A stretch of DNA of 64,000 bases from Actinosynnema sp. ALI-1.44 (GCF_001984155.1 NZ_MTQO01000036.1:1-64000), one strand, 5' to 3'. Shown: positions 33,916 to 46,231, counted from the stretch's first letter. Program-made: numbers and translations. The notes: generated from the letters alone by a model not told the origin.

Positions 33916-35658
33916 TCAGGATGATTGCGGCAGCCGGAGCGTGAACGTCGCGCCTTCGCCCGGTGGACTCGCCGCGGTCACTGTTCCGTTGTGTGCGTGC
34001 GCGAGTTGGCGCACGATGGCCAGGCCTAGGCCGCTACCGCCCGTTTGCCTGCTGCGGGACTTGTCCGCCCGCCAGAAACGGTCGAACACGTGCGGCAGGT
34101 CTGTCGCACTGATGCCGCTGCCTGTGTCGCTCACCTCGATCACGACGTCGTCCAGTGCGGTCCAGGTTCGGACAGTCACGCAGCCACCCGGCGGTGTGTG
34201 GCGGATCGCGTTGGACAGCAGGTTCGCCACGACTTGACGGATTCGCACCGGGTCGGCGACCAACTCGGGATCGCCGTGCACCCGAACGGCGACGCGCACG
34301 TCAGCCGCGGCCGCCTGGTCGCGATGGGTGCCCACGACGAGGCCGAGCAGATCGGCGACCCGGACCGGTTCGGGGTGCAGCCGCAGTTCCCCGGCGTCCA
34401 CAGTGGCCAGCATCTGCAGATCGTCCACGATGTGCTGCAGGAGGACGGTTTCCTCAAGCAGGGACGCGGTCAGCTCCTCGTCCGTCGGCAGGTGCCCGTC
34501 CTGGGCGGCTTCCAACTGGCCTCGCATGGCGGTCAACGGGTTCCGCAGTTCGTGTGCGATGTCGCCGACCATGCGTTTGCGTTGTTCCTCGGTGATCTCC
34601 CGCCGTTCGGACAGGTCGTTGAACGCCGCCGCCAGGTACCCGATCTCGTCGTTCGAACGGACGGCCGCCCGCCGATTGTGTTGTGCCGCTTCTGTCAGCA
34701 CGCGCAACGGCCGGGTAAGACGGGTCGCTGTCAGGACAGTGAGCAGCACTGTCAACGCCAGCACCACGACGGCGAGCGTGACGATCCGCGTGACGTTGTC
34801 GCCGGACAGCTCGAATCCGGGGGTCGCCGGTGCGCCGGATGGACTGCTGACGAACAAGAACACGGCGGGAGCCACGTACGGTCGCAGCAGATCGCGTCTG
34901 CTGGAGTTCACGCAGGCATCGGCGACTTGCGCGCTGCCGCCGACGCTCGTGGTGGTGTAGTCGAGACTCACCTTCACCGGCGGCATACCCTGTGAGCTCA
35001 GGCATTCGTTCACCTTCGTGGTGAGCCGCGCGATGGCCTGCTCCTCGGTCGGAGTCGCCCGGTCCACCGGGATCAAGTCGCACTTCCACGGTGGCACGGA
35101 CTCCTTCGAGCCACCGGCGGGCTCGACCTGGATCCTGCGGTTCGGCAACTCGTGGACCGTCGCGGCGAATCCGTTGTCGTGCAGGCAGTACGAACGCTGG
35201 GTGGCGAGATCTTGTTGACCGACGTACTCCGTGTCGGTCAGCCGGAACGGGCCGACCGCCAGGGGGTGGATGCCGCTGGGTGCGGCCTCGGGAACCAGCG
35301 GCAGGTCCGTGTGCAGCGGGTCGACGACCGCGGCGGGCTCGGCAGGCAGCGGCGTCCGTGGCCCACCGGTGTCGGCGATCGTCCTGCGGTCCGGTGTGGT
35401 GAGCACGATGTGACGGCCGGTGGCCGACGCGAGGTGGCCCGCGAACGAGTCGACGTGCTGCCAGTCGGTGCTCATGGCCGCGAACCGGACCAGTTCGCGG
35501 TAGATGGTGGCGTCCCCGGCCAGTGCCTGGCCTTGGTCCTGCTGGATCGCGTTCGTCGTGGTGCGTACGGCCAGCCAGGTGGTGGCGGCGATGGCGCCGA
35601 CGGCGATGAGCACGGACACGGTGATCAGCCGCACCACCAGGCTGCGGCGTTTACGCAT
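33916..35658 (-). CDS. Sensor histidine kinase
   Basis: 580 residues. TM1 is about residues 8-30, followed by an extracytoplasmic sensor of ~250 residues, TM2 about 289-311, HAMP, HisKA with the phospho-His in DIAHELRNPLTAMRGQ (near residue 370), and the HATPase domain with N box NLLSNAIRHTPPGG, DTGSGI and GGSGLGLAIV. The sensor part is long and Pro-rich with a few cysteines, and gives no ligand clue. The ATG overlaps the end of the response regulator gene by 8 bases. The pair is divergent from a lipoprotein/adaptor/ABC exporter operon, which it probably controls. Confidence 0.93.
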   Translation of the reverse strand: MRKRRSLVVRLITVSVLIAVGAIAATTWLAVRTTTNAIQQDQGQALAGDATIYRELVRFAAMSTDWQHVDSFAGHLASATGRHIVLTTPDRRTIADTGGPRTPLPAEPAAVVDPLHTDLPLVPEAAPSGIHPLAVGPFRLTDTEYVGQQDLATQRSYCLHDNGFAATVHELPNRRIQVEPAGGSKESVPPWKCDLIPVDRATPTEEQAIARLTTKVNECLSSQGMPPVKVSLDYTTTSVGGSAQVADACVNSSRRDLLRPYVAPAVFLFVSSPSGAPATPGFELSGDNVTRIVTLAVVVLALTVLLTVLTATRLTRPLRVLTEAAQHNRRAAVRSNDEIGYLAAAFNDLSERREITEEQRKRMVGDIAHELRNPLTAMRGQLEAAQDGHLPTDEELTASLLEETVLLQHIVDDLQMLATVDAGELRLHPEPVRVADLLGLVVGTHRDQAAAADVRVAVRVHGDPELVADPVRIRQVVANLLSNAIRHTPPGGCVTVRTWTALDDVVIEVSDTGSGISATDLPHVFDRFWRADKSRSRQTGGSGLGLAIVRQLAHAHNGTVTAASPPGEGATFTLRLPQSS

Positions 35659-36349
35659 CGCCGCTCACCAGCTTGTACCCGACGCCGAACACGGTGACGA
35701 GGTGCGCGGGCCGTTGCGGATCGGGTTCGATCTTCTTGCGGAGGTTGGAGATGTGCACGTCGATTGTGCGTTCGGTGACGTAGGAATCGTCGCCCCTCGC
35801 GTGACCCAGCAGTTGTGGACGGGTGAAAACGCGGCCCGGCCGTTTCGCCATCGCCGTGATGACGCGGAACTCACCCGGCGTGCAGTCGATCGCACGCCCG
35901 GCCATGGTGACCTCGTGCCTGGCCGGGTCCACGAGCAGCGGACCGACGCACAGCACCTGTTCGTCGTCGGCGACGACCGTTTCCTGGCGAACCCGGCGCA
36001 GCAGGGTACGGACGCGCGTGGTGAGCTCACGGGGACTGTACGGCTTCGTCATGTAGTCGTCCGCGCCGAGGTCGAGCCCGAGCAGCAGGTCGTCCTCACT
36101 GGTCCGGGCGGTGAGCATGAGCACGAGGACGTCGGACTCCCGCCGCAGGATCCGGCACACGTCCATACCGTCCACACCGGGCATCATCACGTCCAGCACG
36201 AGCAGGTCGGGCCGGTGTGCACGGACGTAGTCGATCGCCGCGCGGCCGTCGGATGCCAGCACGACGGTGTGGCCTTCGGCGAGGAGATAACGGCGAAGGA
36301 CATCCGCCTGTTTCTCGTCGTCCTCGGCGACCAGGACATGAGCGCACAT
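35651..36349 (-). CDS. OmpR-family response regulator
   Basis: 232 residues from the ATG at 36349, which directly begins the receiver domain (CAHVLVAEDDEKQA). A TTG 57 bases upstream is in frame but unlikely. The phospho-acceptor is in LLVLDVMMPGVDG, with the switch Thr/Lys in MLTARTS and YMTKPYSP. The C-terminal winged helix ends RTIDVHISNLRKKIEPDPQ. The start lacks a clear Shine-Dalgarno, so the transcript may be leaderless. It forms a two-component pair with the overlapping kinase gene. Confidence 0.93.
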   Translation of the reverse strand: MCAHVLVAEDDEKQADVLRRYLLAEGHTVVLASDGRAAIDYVRAHRPDLLVLDVMMPGVDGMDVCRILRRESDVLVLMLTARTSEDDLLLGLDLGADDYMTKPYSPRELTTRVRTLLRRVRQETVVADDEQVLCVGPLLVDPARHEVTMAGRAIDCTPGEFRVITAMAKRPGRVFTRPQLLGHARGDDSYVTERTIDVHISNLRKKIEPDPQRPAHLVTVFGVGYKLVSGDA

Positions 36350-36395
36350 GGCGGCGAGAATAGCCGCGGTTCGCCGTGGGGAAACCTCTGAACAC

Positions 36396-36406
36396 TTGTC
36401 TGACAA
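36396..36406. promoter_or_regulatory. Short palindrome in the divergent RR/lipoprotein spacer
   Basis: TTGTCTGACAA, 5-bp arms around one base, in the 89-bp spacer between the response regulator start (36349) and the lipoprotein start (36439). It could be part of a regulator-binding site. It is short enough that chance is possible. Confidence 0.3.
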
Positions 36407-36438
36407 ATTCTTAATACCCGCCCGGCAGGATGATCGCC

Positions 36439-37038
36439 ATGAGACGACTCTTGGTGCCGTCGCTGGCGATCACCGCGCTGACAGTTCTGACGGTGCTGGC
36501 CGGGTGTTCCGGCGAGACCGGCGGCGCGCAGGTCAGCGGCCCCGCTCAGGACGTGGCGTCCATCAGTACGCCCGCCGCGCCACCGGCGACTGGCGGAGGT
36601 GGAGCGCAGGCCGGGCGACGCCCACAAGCCACCTTGGACACCACGGACGAGGAAACGGCGCGCTGGTGGCAGACGTTCTTGCAGTGCCTTGTCGACAACG
36701 GCGTCCCGATCAGCCAGAAACCCGCGTCGAACGGCAAACCGGGGACAGTGCTGGCGCCGGACAACAACAGCATGGACCGCACCAAGTACGCCGCGCAGTA
36801 CGCGAAGTGCGCGCAGCTGGAACCGTTGCAGCCGCCCGAGTTGGATCCGCGGACGAATCCGAGGTACATGGACAGCTACCGGGCGATGATCAACTGCTTC
36901 AACCAGCGCGGCTTGAAGGTCACGCCCCTGCCCAACGGCGGCGGGTGGAACTACGACGGACCGCAGACCCTGTCGGCCGAGCAGCAGTCGAAGGTCCAGT
37001 TCGAGTGCCAGAAGGAAGCCTTCAGTGGCGACCTCTAG
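36439..37038 (+). CDS. Small lipoprotein of an ABC exporter operon
   Basis: 199 residues from the ATG at 36439; an ATG at 36430 is in frame, but GCAGGA is better spaced for 36439. A lipoprotein signal ends in VLAGCSG. The mature part is Gly/Pro-rich and then carries several Cys (LQCLVDNG, AKCAQL, INCFNQRG, FECQKEAF) that may form disulfides. The family is unknown to me, but such lipoproteins commonly lead adaptor/MacB-type operons. Its end overlaps the adaptor gene start (GTG at 37025), implying a joint function at the cell surface. Confidence 0.82.
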   Translation: MRRLLVPSLAITALTVLTVLAGCSGETGGAQVSGPAQDVASISTPAAPPATGGGGAQAGRRPQATLDTTDEETARWWQTFLQCLVDNGVPISQKPASNGKPGTVLAPDNNSMDRTKYAAQYAKCAQLEPLQPPELDPRTNPRYMDSYRAMINCFNQRGLKVTPLPNGGGWNYDGPQTLSAEQQSKVQFECQKEAFSGDL

Positions 37039-38194
37039 GACCAAGGGGTGGATCATCGGAGGCTGCGCCGCCGCGGTGGTGGCGGTGGGCGGGACGTTGT
37101 GGCTCACCGGTGGCGGTTCCCCACCGCCCCCGTCCACGCCCGCCGACCAGCAGCTGAAGACGGTCGCAGTCGCGCGGACCGATCTGTCCGCGGCGCAGAC
37201 CCTGCCAGGCACGCTGGGGTACGGCACACCGCGCACCGTGAAGGGAATCGAAGGACGGGTGACCTGGTTGCCCGCGCCCGGGACCACCGTGTCCCGGGGC
37301 CAGCCGCTCTACCGGGTCGACGACCGCCCGGCAGCGTTGTTCTACGGCGGCACTCCGTTGTTCCGGCGGCTCGACACGCCGGATCTGGTGGGCCGGGACG
37401 TCCGCGTGGTGGCGGACAACCTGAAAGCCCTCGGCTACCCCATCGGAACGCAACCTCGTGTGGGCAGCACCATCACCCAGCACGCCCCGCAAGCAGGCTC
37501 CCCGCCACCGTCGGGCACGGCCCCGGCTCCACCACCCACCAGCCCGCCGCCGGTCAAGGTCGGGCCTGAGGACGCGGTGCTCACCCCCGCCCTCATCGAG
37601 GCGATCAAACGCTGGCAGGGCGCGACCGGCCGCCCCCGCACGGGCGCGCTCGAAATCAGCGACATCGTGGTGCAGAACGACGCCGTACGGGTCACGGCGG
37701 TCAAGGCGCAGCCCGGCGACCTGGCGACGAGCGAACTGATGGTGGTCAGCGCACAGGCCAAGGTGGTCACCGTCCAGATGGAACCGAGCACCACCACATC
37801 GGTCAAAAAGGACGACAAGGTCCGCCTGACGCTGCCGGGCGAATCCACCACCTCGGGGACTGTCAGCTCCATCGGAACCGTCGTCGAGAAGACGTCCGCG
37901 CAAACCACCGGCCACCCGCAGCAGAAACTGGCGGTGGCGATCGCGCTGGACGACCCGCAGGCCGTCGCCGCCATCGACTCGGCACCCGTCCGCGCCGAAT
38001 TCACCGGCCAGACGCGCACCGGGGTGCTGGCCGTGCCCGTCGGCGCGCTGCTGGCCCTGCGCGAGGGCGGATACGCGTTGCAGCCGAAGGACGGCCCGCT
38101 GATCCCGGTCGAAATCGGGTTGTTCGCCAAGGGGATGGTGGAGGTCAGCGGCCCGAAAGTGGCCGAGGGGCTGCAGGTGGTGACGACGTCGTGA
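37025..38194 (+). CDS. Membrane-fusion/adaptor subunit with peptidoglycan-binding region
   Basis: 389 residues from a GTG inside the end of the lipoprotein gene. One N-terminal membrane anchor (about residues 9-28) is followed by a split biotinyl-lipoyl-like domain ([21 protein letters not shown]), then a peptidoglycan-binding-like segment ([11 protein letters not shown] ... [14 protein letters not shown]) with a Pro-rich insert, a beta-barrel ([10 protein letters not shown]) and the membrane-proximal end. This is the usual architecture of HlyD/MacA-like adaptors of Gram-positive ABC exporters. It overlaps the ATPase gene by 4 bases. Confidence 0.9.
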   Translation: MATSRTKGWIIGGCAAAVVAVGGTLWLTGGGSPPPPSTPADQQLKTVAVARTDLSAAQTLPGTLGYGTPRTVKGIEGRVTWLPAPGTTVSRGQPLYRVDDRPAALFYGGTPLFRRLDTPDLVGRDVRVVADNLKALGYPIGTQPRVGSTITQHAPQAGSPPPSGTAPAPPPTSPPPVKVGPEDAVLTPALIEAIKRWQGATGRPRTGALEISDIVVQNDAVRVTAVKAQPGDLATSELMVVSAQAKVVTVQMEPSTTTSVKKDDKVRLTLPGESTTSGTVSSIGTVVEKTSAQTTGHPQQKLAVAIALDDPQAVAAIDSAPVRAEFTGQTRTGVLAVPVGALLALREGGYALQPKDGPLIPVEIGLFAKGMVEVSGPKVAEGLQVVTTS

Positions 38195-38871
38195 CGCCGG
38201 TGCTGACCGTGTCCGACGTCAGCATGGTCTACCCGGGTGACGTGCGCGCCCTCGACCGGGTCTCGCTGACGATCCACGAACGGGAGCTGCTCGCGATCGT
38301 CGGGCCGTCCGGATCGGGCAAATCGACCCTGCTCACGATCATGGGCACGCTGACGCGGCCGAGCGACGGCGTCGTGCGCATCGCCGGGCAGGACGTGGCC
38401 GGGCTGCCCGACCGACGGCTCTCCCTGCTGCGCAGCCGATCCCTCGGCTTCGTCTTCCAGCAGTGCCACCTGCTCGACGGCCTGTCCGCCGCGGAGAACG
38501 TGACCACCGGACTGGCCTACGCGGGCACACCACGCCGACACCGGCGCCCCCGGGCGTTGGAGGCGTTGGCCCGGGTGGGACTGTCGCACCGGTCCGGACA
38601 CATGCCACACCAGCTGTCCGGCGGGGAACGCCAACGCGTCGCGATCGCCAGGGCGCTGGTCAACGAGCCCGCCCTCGTCCTCGCCGACGAACCCACCGGC
38701 GCACTGGACAGCACCAACAGCGCCGCCGTGCTCGAGCTGTTGGTCAAGTTGAACTCGGAAGGATCCACCATCGCCGTGATCACCCACGAACGCGACATCG
38801 CCGCCGCGCTGCCCCGGCGGATCGAGATCCGCGACGGTCGTGTCGTCGCCGACACGCGGGCGGCCCGGTGA
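38191..38871 (+). CDS. ABC transporter ATP-binding protein (MacB/LolD type)
   Basis: 226 residues. Walker A is [11 protein letters not shown]-loop FVFQQCHLL, signature [15 protein letters not shown], Walker [14 protein letters not shown] and H-loop VITHE. It is closest to the LolD/MacB class that works with FtsX-like permeases. GTG start and GTGA stop overlap the neighbours on both sides, so adaptor, ATPase and permease are made in fixed ratio. Substrates of such systems are peptides, antibiotics or lipoproteins. Confidence 0.95.
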   Translation: MTPVLTVSDVSMVYPGDVRALDRVSLTIHERELLAIVGPSGSGKSTLLTIMGTLTRPSDGVVRIAGQDVAGLPDRRLSLLRSRSLGFVFQQCHLLDGLSAAENVTTGLAYAGTPRRHRRPRALEALARVGLSHRSGHMPHQLSGGERQRVAIARALVNEPALVLADEPTGALDSTNSAAVLELLVKLNSEGSTIAVITHERDIAAALPRRIEIRDGRVVADTRAAR

Positions 38872-40025
38872 CGCCGCGCGATCTGCTCTCCGTCGGCCTG
38901 CTGGGAATCCGGACACGCAAACTGCGTGCCGCGTTGTCGGCGTTGGGGATCTCCGTCGGGATAGCCACCCTCATGGTCGTGACCGGTATCCCCGCGTCCG
39001 CGCAGCAGGCACTGATGGACGAGCTGTCCGCGTTGGGTACCAACACCTTGCGCGCCGCGCGGGTGCCGCAGCTGCGACCGCCGGTGCCGCTGCCCCGGGA
39101 GTCCGTCGAGATGGTGCGGCGGATCGGGCCGGTCAGCGCGGCCAGTGCCACCGCGAACACGGAAACCACGGTGCGCCGGTCGGATCGCGCCGACCCCACC
39201 GAAGCGACCGGCCTGACCGTGCTCGCCAGCAGGGTCGACCTGCTCACGGCGATCAACGGCCACGTGTCCCGAGGGCGGTTCCTCGACGCCGCGACCGAAC
39301 GGTTCCCCACCGCCGTGCTGGGGTCCGTCGCGGCCGTCCGGCTCGGTGTCACCGAGCCGGGACACCAGATCATGGTCGAGAACCGCTGGTTCACGGTGAT
39401 CGGCACCCTCGACACCACACCGCTGTCGCCGGAGATCGACCGGGCCGTGCTGATCGGCTGGGCGGCGGCGACCGCAGAGCTGGGCTTCGACGGCCACCCG
39501 ACCACGATCTACCTCAAAGCGACGGAATCGGCGATCGAAGCCGTCCAGGCGGTCCTCCCGGCGACGGTGAACCCCGAGCGGCCGGACGCGGTGCAGGTGA
39601 CCAGGCCCAGCGACGCACTGGCCGCCAAACGCCTGACCGAAGCGGGCCTGTCCGCGCTGTTCCTCGCGTTGTCCGGGGTCGCGCTGCTGGTCGGCGGGAT
39701 CGGGGTGGCGAACACCATGGTCGTGTCCGTCCTGGAACGACGCAAGGAGATCGGCTTGCGACGCGCGCTGGGCGCCAGCCGTGGCCAGATCCGCGGTCAG
39801 TTCCTGACCGAGTCGGTCGCGTTGGCCGGTCTCGGCGGCGTGACGGGTGTGCTGGTCGGCGTCATCGGCACGGTGGGATACGCCGCCCGCCAGGACTGGC
39901 CGGTTGTGCTGCCGGTGCAGGCTGTCGCGGCCGGACTGGGCGGCGCGGTGGTCATCGGCGTGCTGGCGGGCGTCTACCCGGCGATCCGTGCCGCCCGGCT
40001 GCCCCCGACCGAGGCCTTGGCATAA
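38868..40025 (+). CDS. FtsX-like ABC transporter permease
   Basis: 385 residues from a GTG overlapping the ATPase stop. An N-terminal TM (about residues 18-40) is followed by a MacB-type extracytoplasmic domain of ~220 residues. Three C-terminal TMs follow, with the FtsX-fold hallmark [17 protein letters not shown] then [19 protein letters not shown] and the end [13 protein letters not shown]. It completes the lipoprotein/adaptor/ATPase/permease operon divergent from the two-component system. A mechanotransmission-type exporter or sensor for envelope-active compounds is likely. Confidence 0.93.
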   Translation: MTPRDLLSVGLLGIRTRKLRAALSALGISVGIATLMVVTGIPASAQQALMDELSALGTNTLRAARVPQLRPPVPLPRESVEMVRRIGPVSAASATANTETTVRRSDRADPTEATGLTVLASRVDLLTAINGHVSRGRFLDAATERFPTAVLGSVAAVRLGVTEPGHQIMVENRWFTVIGTLDTTPLSPEIDRAVLIGWAAATAELGFDGHPTTIYLKATESAIEAVQAVLPATVNPERPDAVQVTRPSDALAAKRLTEAGLSALFLALSGVALLVGGIGVANTMVVSVLERRKEIGLRRALGASRGQIRGQFLTESVALAGLGGVTGVLVGVIGTVGYAARQDWPVVLPVQAVAAGLGGAVVIGVLAGVYPAIRAARLPPTEALA

Positions 40026-40074
40026 CGGGCAGGCTCGCACTGACCTCGGACGGCTCGTCCTGACCACCGGGTGA

Positions 40075-40698
40075 TCAGGAGCAGGGACGGGTCTCGGCTG
40101 CGGCCTTGAGGTCCTTCAGCCAGGCCTCCAGTCCCATGTCGGAGTTCGGGTCAGCCTGCTCGCCGCTGTGGCTCTCCTCGGTGCGCACGAGTACACCGCC
40201 GGGGACCTTGACGAAGTTCCAGACGTGGACGCCGTCGATGTGGTAGCCGGGTCCGTCGGCCGGTCCGGTCCAGCGGATGCATTTGCCGTGCTGCAACTGC
40301 CGCACGGTGGAGCTGATGACCACTGTGCCGGGCGGGGCGGGCGGGTTGGGTGGCAACTGGATCGTTGCCCTGAAGCGCGAGTGCTTGCGCAGCGGGCCTG
40401 GGTCCAGTCGCTTGATGGTCATGGGCGCTGCGGGTTTCTGCCACGACGGCCAGTCCTCCACGTCGGTCTGGAGGTTCCAGATCGTGTGCAACGGCGCGTG
40501 GATGACGATCTCGGACCGGTAGCGAGCCTTGGCGGTCCGGTCGACGCCCTGGCCCTGACAGGTCAGTGCGGCCTGACTGGTGGTGCCCTGAGCGGCCTGC
40601 GCGGGTGCGGCGGTGGCGCCGAGGACAGCCAACGGCACAGCGAGCAGGACACCACAGGCGCCGATCAAGCGGCGGGGAGAAGAGCCAGCGCTGGACAT
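40075..40698 (-). CDS. Secreted SRPBCC (START-like) protein
   Basis: 207 residues from the ATG at 40698, chosen because GGAGG is 8 bases upstream; the ATG at 40704 is only 2 bases from it. A signal peptide of about 38 residues ends near PAQAAQ. The mature part has the polyketide-cyclase/START-like pattern: SEIVIHAPLHTIWNLQTDVEDWPSW, then strands with KHSRFRATI and WTGPADGPGYHIDGVHVWNF. Cytosolic relatives bind hydrophobic ligands; export is unusual but recurrent in actinomycetes. No operon partner is visible. Confidence 0.82.
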   Translation of the reverse strand: MSSAGSSPRRLIGACGVLLAVPLAVLGATAAPAQAAQGTTSQAALTCQGQGVDRTAKARYRSEIVIHAPLHTIWNLQTDVEDWPSWQKPAAPMTIKRLDPGPLRKHSRFRATIQLPPNPPAPPGTVVISSTVRQLQHGKCIRWTGPADGPGYHIDGVHVWNFVKVPGGVLVRTEESHSGEQADPNSDMGLEAWLKDLKAAAETRPCS

Positions 40699-40802
40699 GA
40701 TCATTTCCTCCGTTCACGGGGTACGGAGCCCACTCTTCGCGACGGCAGGCGTGATCGCGTCGGTGAGAACTACGTAGATCATCCGCTGGCCCGTTCGGAC
40801 TC

Positions 40803-41225
40803 CTAGGTGGCCGCGACGACCCCGTCCGCCACGAGACCGGCGTGGATCGCCTCGCTGACGGTGACCAACGCCGACATCGGCCGGATCATCACGGTGAACG
40901 TGGCGATCCGGTCGTTCCCGTCGAGCTGGATCAGGTGGATGCCCTCGACCTTCTTGCCGTTGACGAGCGTGCGGAAGTGCAACATGTGCGTCTCCACTTC
41001 CGGCCCGCCGTCGCCCGCCTCGCCGCGGCCGGACAGGGCGCCGACGTAGCGGAACTCCTCGAAGGTGCGGCCCAGTACGCGGAACAGGGCGCTCACGGTC
41101 TCGATGCCCTTGAACGGCGTGAACTTCACCGGGCTGTGGAACACGATGTCGTCGGTGAACTCCCGCACCGCCGCGTCGAAGTCGCCAGCCTCGATCGCGG
41201 CGCGGAACCGGTCTGCTGCGTTCAT
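40803..41225 (-). CDS. SnoaL/NTF2-like small protein
   Basis: 140 residues with the cone-shaped NTF2-like pattern: ADRFRAAIEAGDFDAAVREFTDD, then IVFHSPVKFTPFKG and a hydrophobic strand HLIQLDGNDRIATFTVMIRP. It starts 11 bases after the FadH-like gene ends, so it is the third gene of a PadR-controlled operon. Proteins of this type often bind or isomerise the substrate of a neighbouring oxidoreductase. No catalytic residues can be assigned with certainty. Confidence 0.82.
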   Translation of the reverse strand: MNAADRFRAAIEAGDFDAAVREFTDDIVFHSPVKFTPFKGIETVSALFRVLGRTFEEFRYVGALSGRGEAGDGGPEVETHMLHFRTLVNGKKVEGIHLIQLDGNDRIATFTVMIRPMSALVTVSEAIHAGLVADGVVAAT

Positions 41226-41236
41226 GTCCTGTCCCT

Positions 41237-43815
<2,579 letters not shown>

Positions 43816-43846
43816 GCGGCCGACAGTAATATGCAACGCGACGCAG

Positions 43847-43860
43847 TGCAACTAGTTGCA
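43847..43860. promoter_or_regulatory. Palindromic PadR operator candidate
   Basis: TGCAACTAGTTGCA is a perfect 14-bp palindrome, 31 bases upstream of the padR start; a half-site TGCAAC also occurs at 43832. The position and symmetry fit autoregulation of the padR-fadH-NTF2 operon. Binding is not shown by sequence alone. Confidence 0.65.
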
Positions 43861-43877
43861 TAAGACGGCCCGTAACG

Positions 43878-44088
43878 GATCGCGAGCAAGGGCAGAGCGA
43901 CCAGGGTCGGCTCGCGCGCAAGCGCAGTGCAGGCGCCCTGCGCGCAAGCGCAGAGTGGTGCTTCGGGGGTGTCTCCTGCCCGTCGGCCTGGGCGAAGCCA
44001 ACCACGGGCTGTCAGGCGGTCCGCCTCCCCAACTGGCGGGCCCGGCGATAGCGATACGGACCTCTTGACTGTCCGTGGTTCCCTGGGG
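43878..44088 (+). repeat. Dispersed ~210-bp repeat, copy 1
   Basis: Inverted relative to copy 2 at 57688-57896; positions 43939-44014 match 57759-57834 without a mismatch over 76 bp, and the rest is clearly homologous. The copy begins with three degenerate units built on GCGCAAGCGCAG, 27-31 bases apart. It then has an internal inverted repeat (AACCACGGGCTGTCA against TTGACTGTCCGTGGTT) around a variable centre, and ends at CCCTGGGG. No coding potential is convincing. It separates the PadR operon from the recombinase gene. Confidence 0.85.
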
Positions 44089-44209
44089 AAGACCCAAGTT
44101 CATACTTATGGTGTTTAGACATGACAGGAATTCAGGGGCATCCTTGCAGGTCAGCGGTAGTATTGATCACGTCTGATGGTCGGTCTGCTGATCTGTGGGG
44201 GATGCAGAA

Positions 44210-45996
44210 ATGAGTCTGGCGTTAGCGGCGGGCATTCGCCGGTTGAAGGGGTTGCCGAAGCTGCGGGGCGTGTTGTACGTGCGGGCGTCGGAGGACGGGG
44301 GCGCCAGCGGCACGTCGGTCGAGTCGCAGGAGTTCGAGGGTCGGGAGTTCTGCGAGGCGTTCGAGGTCGAGATCGTGGCGGTGTTGGTCGACAACGATTT
44401 CTCGGCGTCGTGGTATGCCAAGGAGGACCGGCCGAACTACGAGAAGCTGTTGGCGATGCTGGCCGCTGGCGAGATCAACTTCGTGTGGACGTTCAACAAC
44501 GCTCGGATGCAGCGCTCGTTGGATGACTACACGGCACTGCGCAGGCTGCTGAGCGAGACGGGTGGGTACTGGGGGTACGGCAACCGGGTCTACGCCATGA
44601 GCGACCCGGCTGACCGGAAGGCCACTGCCCGGGACGCCACGGAGTCGGAGGCGTTCGTTGACGATCTGTCGCAGACGTCAAGCGCGGGTTGAAGAACAAG
44701 GCCCGGCATGGTGAGCCGTCGGGGTGGGTGGCGTATGGGTATCGGCTCCAGTACGACCCGGACAGCGGTAAATCACTCGGGTGGGTGATCGACCCGGAGC
44801 AGGCCAAGGTCGTCCGGATGATCGTTGATGACATCTTGGCGGGTAAGTCGCGGTCGGGTATCGCGAAGCGGTTGAACGCCCAGGGTGTGCCGCCGCCACG
44901 GCCGCGGTGGTTCTTGCAGAGGATCCGTGGCCTGGTCGAGGCGCACCAGAACCCAGATGAGTGGGCGCGGCTGCTGGCCAGGATGAGCAGCGAGGAGCAC
45001 CGCGCGGTGGCCACGAAGATCGTGGAACGGGTGCGGGCGGGCGAGGCGCCGCGCAACATCCGCGCGCAGCTGAACAAGGACAACGTGCCGTATGTGCTGC
45101 CGATGCAGTGGAGCCTGACCACGATCACCAAGATCGCCCTGTCGAAACCAGCGGCGGGCCTGCGGGTGTATCAGGGCCAGGTGATGACCGAGGTCGTCAC
45201 CGACCAGGACGGCCGCACGGTCACGGACGAGCATGGCGAGCCGGTGACGCGGCCGATCAAGGTTCAGTGGGAGCCGATCATCACCCGGGACGAGCACACC
45301 CGGCTGTCGTTGTTGCTGTCCAAGACTCGTACCGGGCCGCTGCGTGATGGTGAGCGGGTGAAGTACTGGTGGTCGGGTATCGCGGTGTGCGGGGTGTGTG
45401 ACTCGCCGGTGACCCGCTCGACCGACGAGGGCACGGGCCGCTATCAGTGCCGGGCGCGGGGGTGTGTGTCGCGTCAGCAGGATCTGCTGGACGCGTGGCT
45501 GATGGAGCAGGCGGTGCAGCTGTTGGAGCGGCCAGACGCGGCCCGGTTGTTCCGGTTGCAGGAGCAGGCCGCGGACGCGTCCAAGGCGGAGCGTGAGCTG
45601 GTGGCGGCGCGTGCGGAGTTGGAGAAGTGGCGCACAGCGGCCGGTGCGGGTGAGGTGTCGTTGGAGAGTTTCAGCGCGATCGAGCCTGGTCTGTTGGATC
45701 GGGTGGGCAGGGCGCAGCGGCACTGGGACCGGGCGACGGCGGTCGCGCCGATTCTCCAGGACGTGATCGGACCCCAGGCGCGGCAGGTGCTGGCCGAGTT
45801 GACCATCACCCAGTTGCGGGCCGTGCTGCGGCACACCGCGCGTTCGTCACTGCGCGGGATGGTCGAGATCTCCGCCCGGTACTTCTTCGAGCCTTGTGTG
45901 GTTTCGACGAACTTCATGCCCCCGAAGTACGCGGACAGGACCGCAGCTTTGGTTTCCTGGAACACCGACGCCACCGTGAGCGACTGTCCGGTGTAG
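44210..45996 (+). pseudogene. Large serine recombinase, frameshifted
   Basis: The ATG at 44210 has GGGGG upstream. The N-terminal resolvase domain shows the catalytic Ser in LYVRASEDGGASG, then DNDFSASWYAKEDRPNYEKLL. The frame stops at 44692 after DDLSQTSSAG. The continuing text VKRGLKNKARHGEPSGW is in another frame, so one base has been lost near 44668-44674. The second part (to 45996) holds the recombinase domain (GWVAYGYRL, IAKRLNAQGVPPP), the zinc ribbon (CGVCDSPVTRS ... YQCRARGC) and a coiled coil. From about 45,840 it runs into sequence that on the other strand is a phage tail gene, so the natural C-terminus is lost or fused. Confidence 0.8.
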
Positions 45997-46208
45997 ACGT
46001 AACGGGCCGGGGTGAGCTGCTGCCAGTGCTCCGTGCCTTCCTTCTCCACGGTGCGATTGATCGTCACACCGTCCGACGTGGACAAGCCCAGACCGGCCCA
46101 CGGCGCGGCGAGCGCGGTGACCAGGTCGACGGGCTCCTGGGTGCCGGGCGGGCCGAGTGACACCTCGCCGACGCCCGCGACACGGACCAGCGCTGAGTTG
46201 AGCGCCAT
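45474..46208 (-). CDS. Truncated phage major tail (tube) protein
   Basis: The ATG at 46208 has AGGAGG upstream. The first ~120 residues are a phage tail-tube protein (DGVTINRTVEKEGTEHWQQ, the FGG segment, YRAEISTIP). After ERA, near 45,840, the frame continues only as antisense of the recombinase gene, to a stop at 45474. The authentic C-terminal part is therefore missing. It is the last gene of the head-to-tail series coming from the portal at 52,550; nothing of the remaining tail, lysis or replication genes is present. Function is almost certainly lost. Confidence 0.7.
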   Translation of the reverse strand: MALNSALVRVAGVGEVSLGPPGTQEPVDLVTALAAPWAGLGLSTSDGVTINRTVEKEGTEHWQQLTPARYVYTGQSLTVASVFQETKAAVLSAYFGGMKFVETTQGSKKYRAEISTIPRSDERAVCRSTARNWVMVNSASTCRAWGPITSWRIGATAVARSQCRCALPTRSNRPGSIALKLSNDTSPAPAAVRHFSNSARAATSSRSALDASAACSCNRNNRAASGRSNSCTACSISHASSRSC

Positions 46209-46231
46209 GAATACGAAACCTCCTGTGTGGA

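Noticed and set aside
43880-43960. CRISPR array formed by GCGCAAGCGCAG-like repeats (also at 57,820-57,896)
   Set aside because: Only three degenerate units with unequal spacing, the spacers themselves are conserved between both copies, and no cas genes are present.
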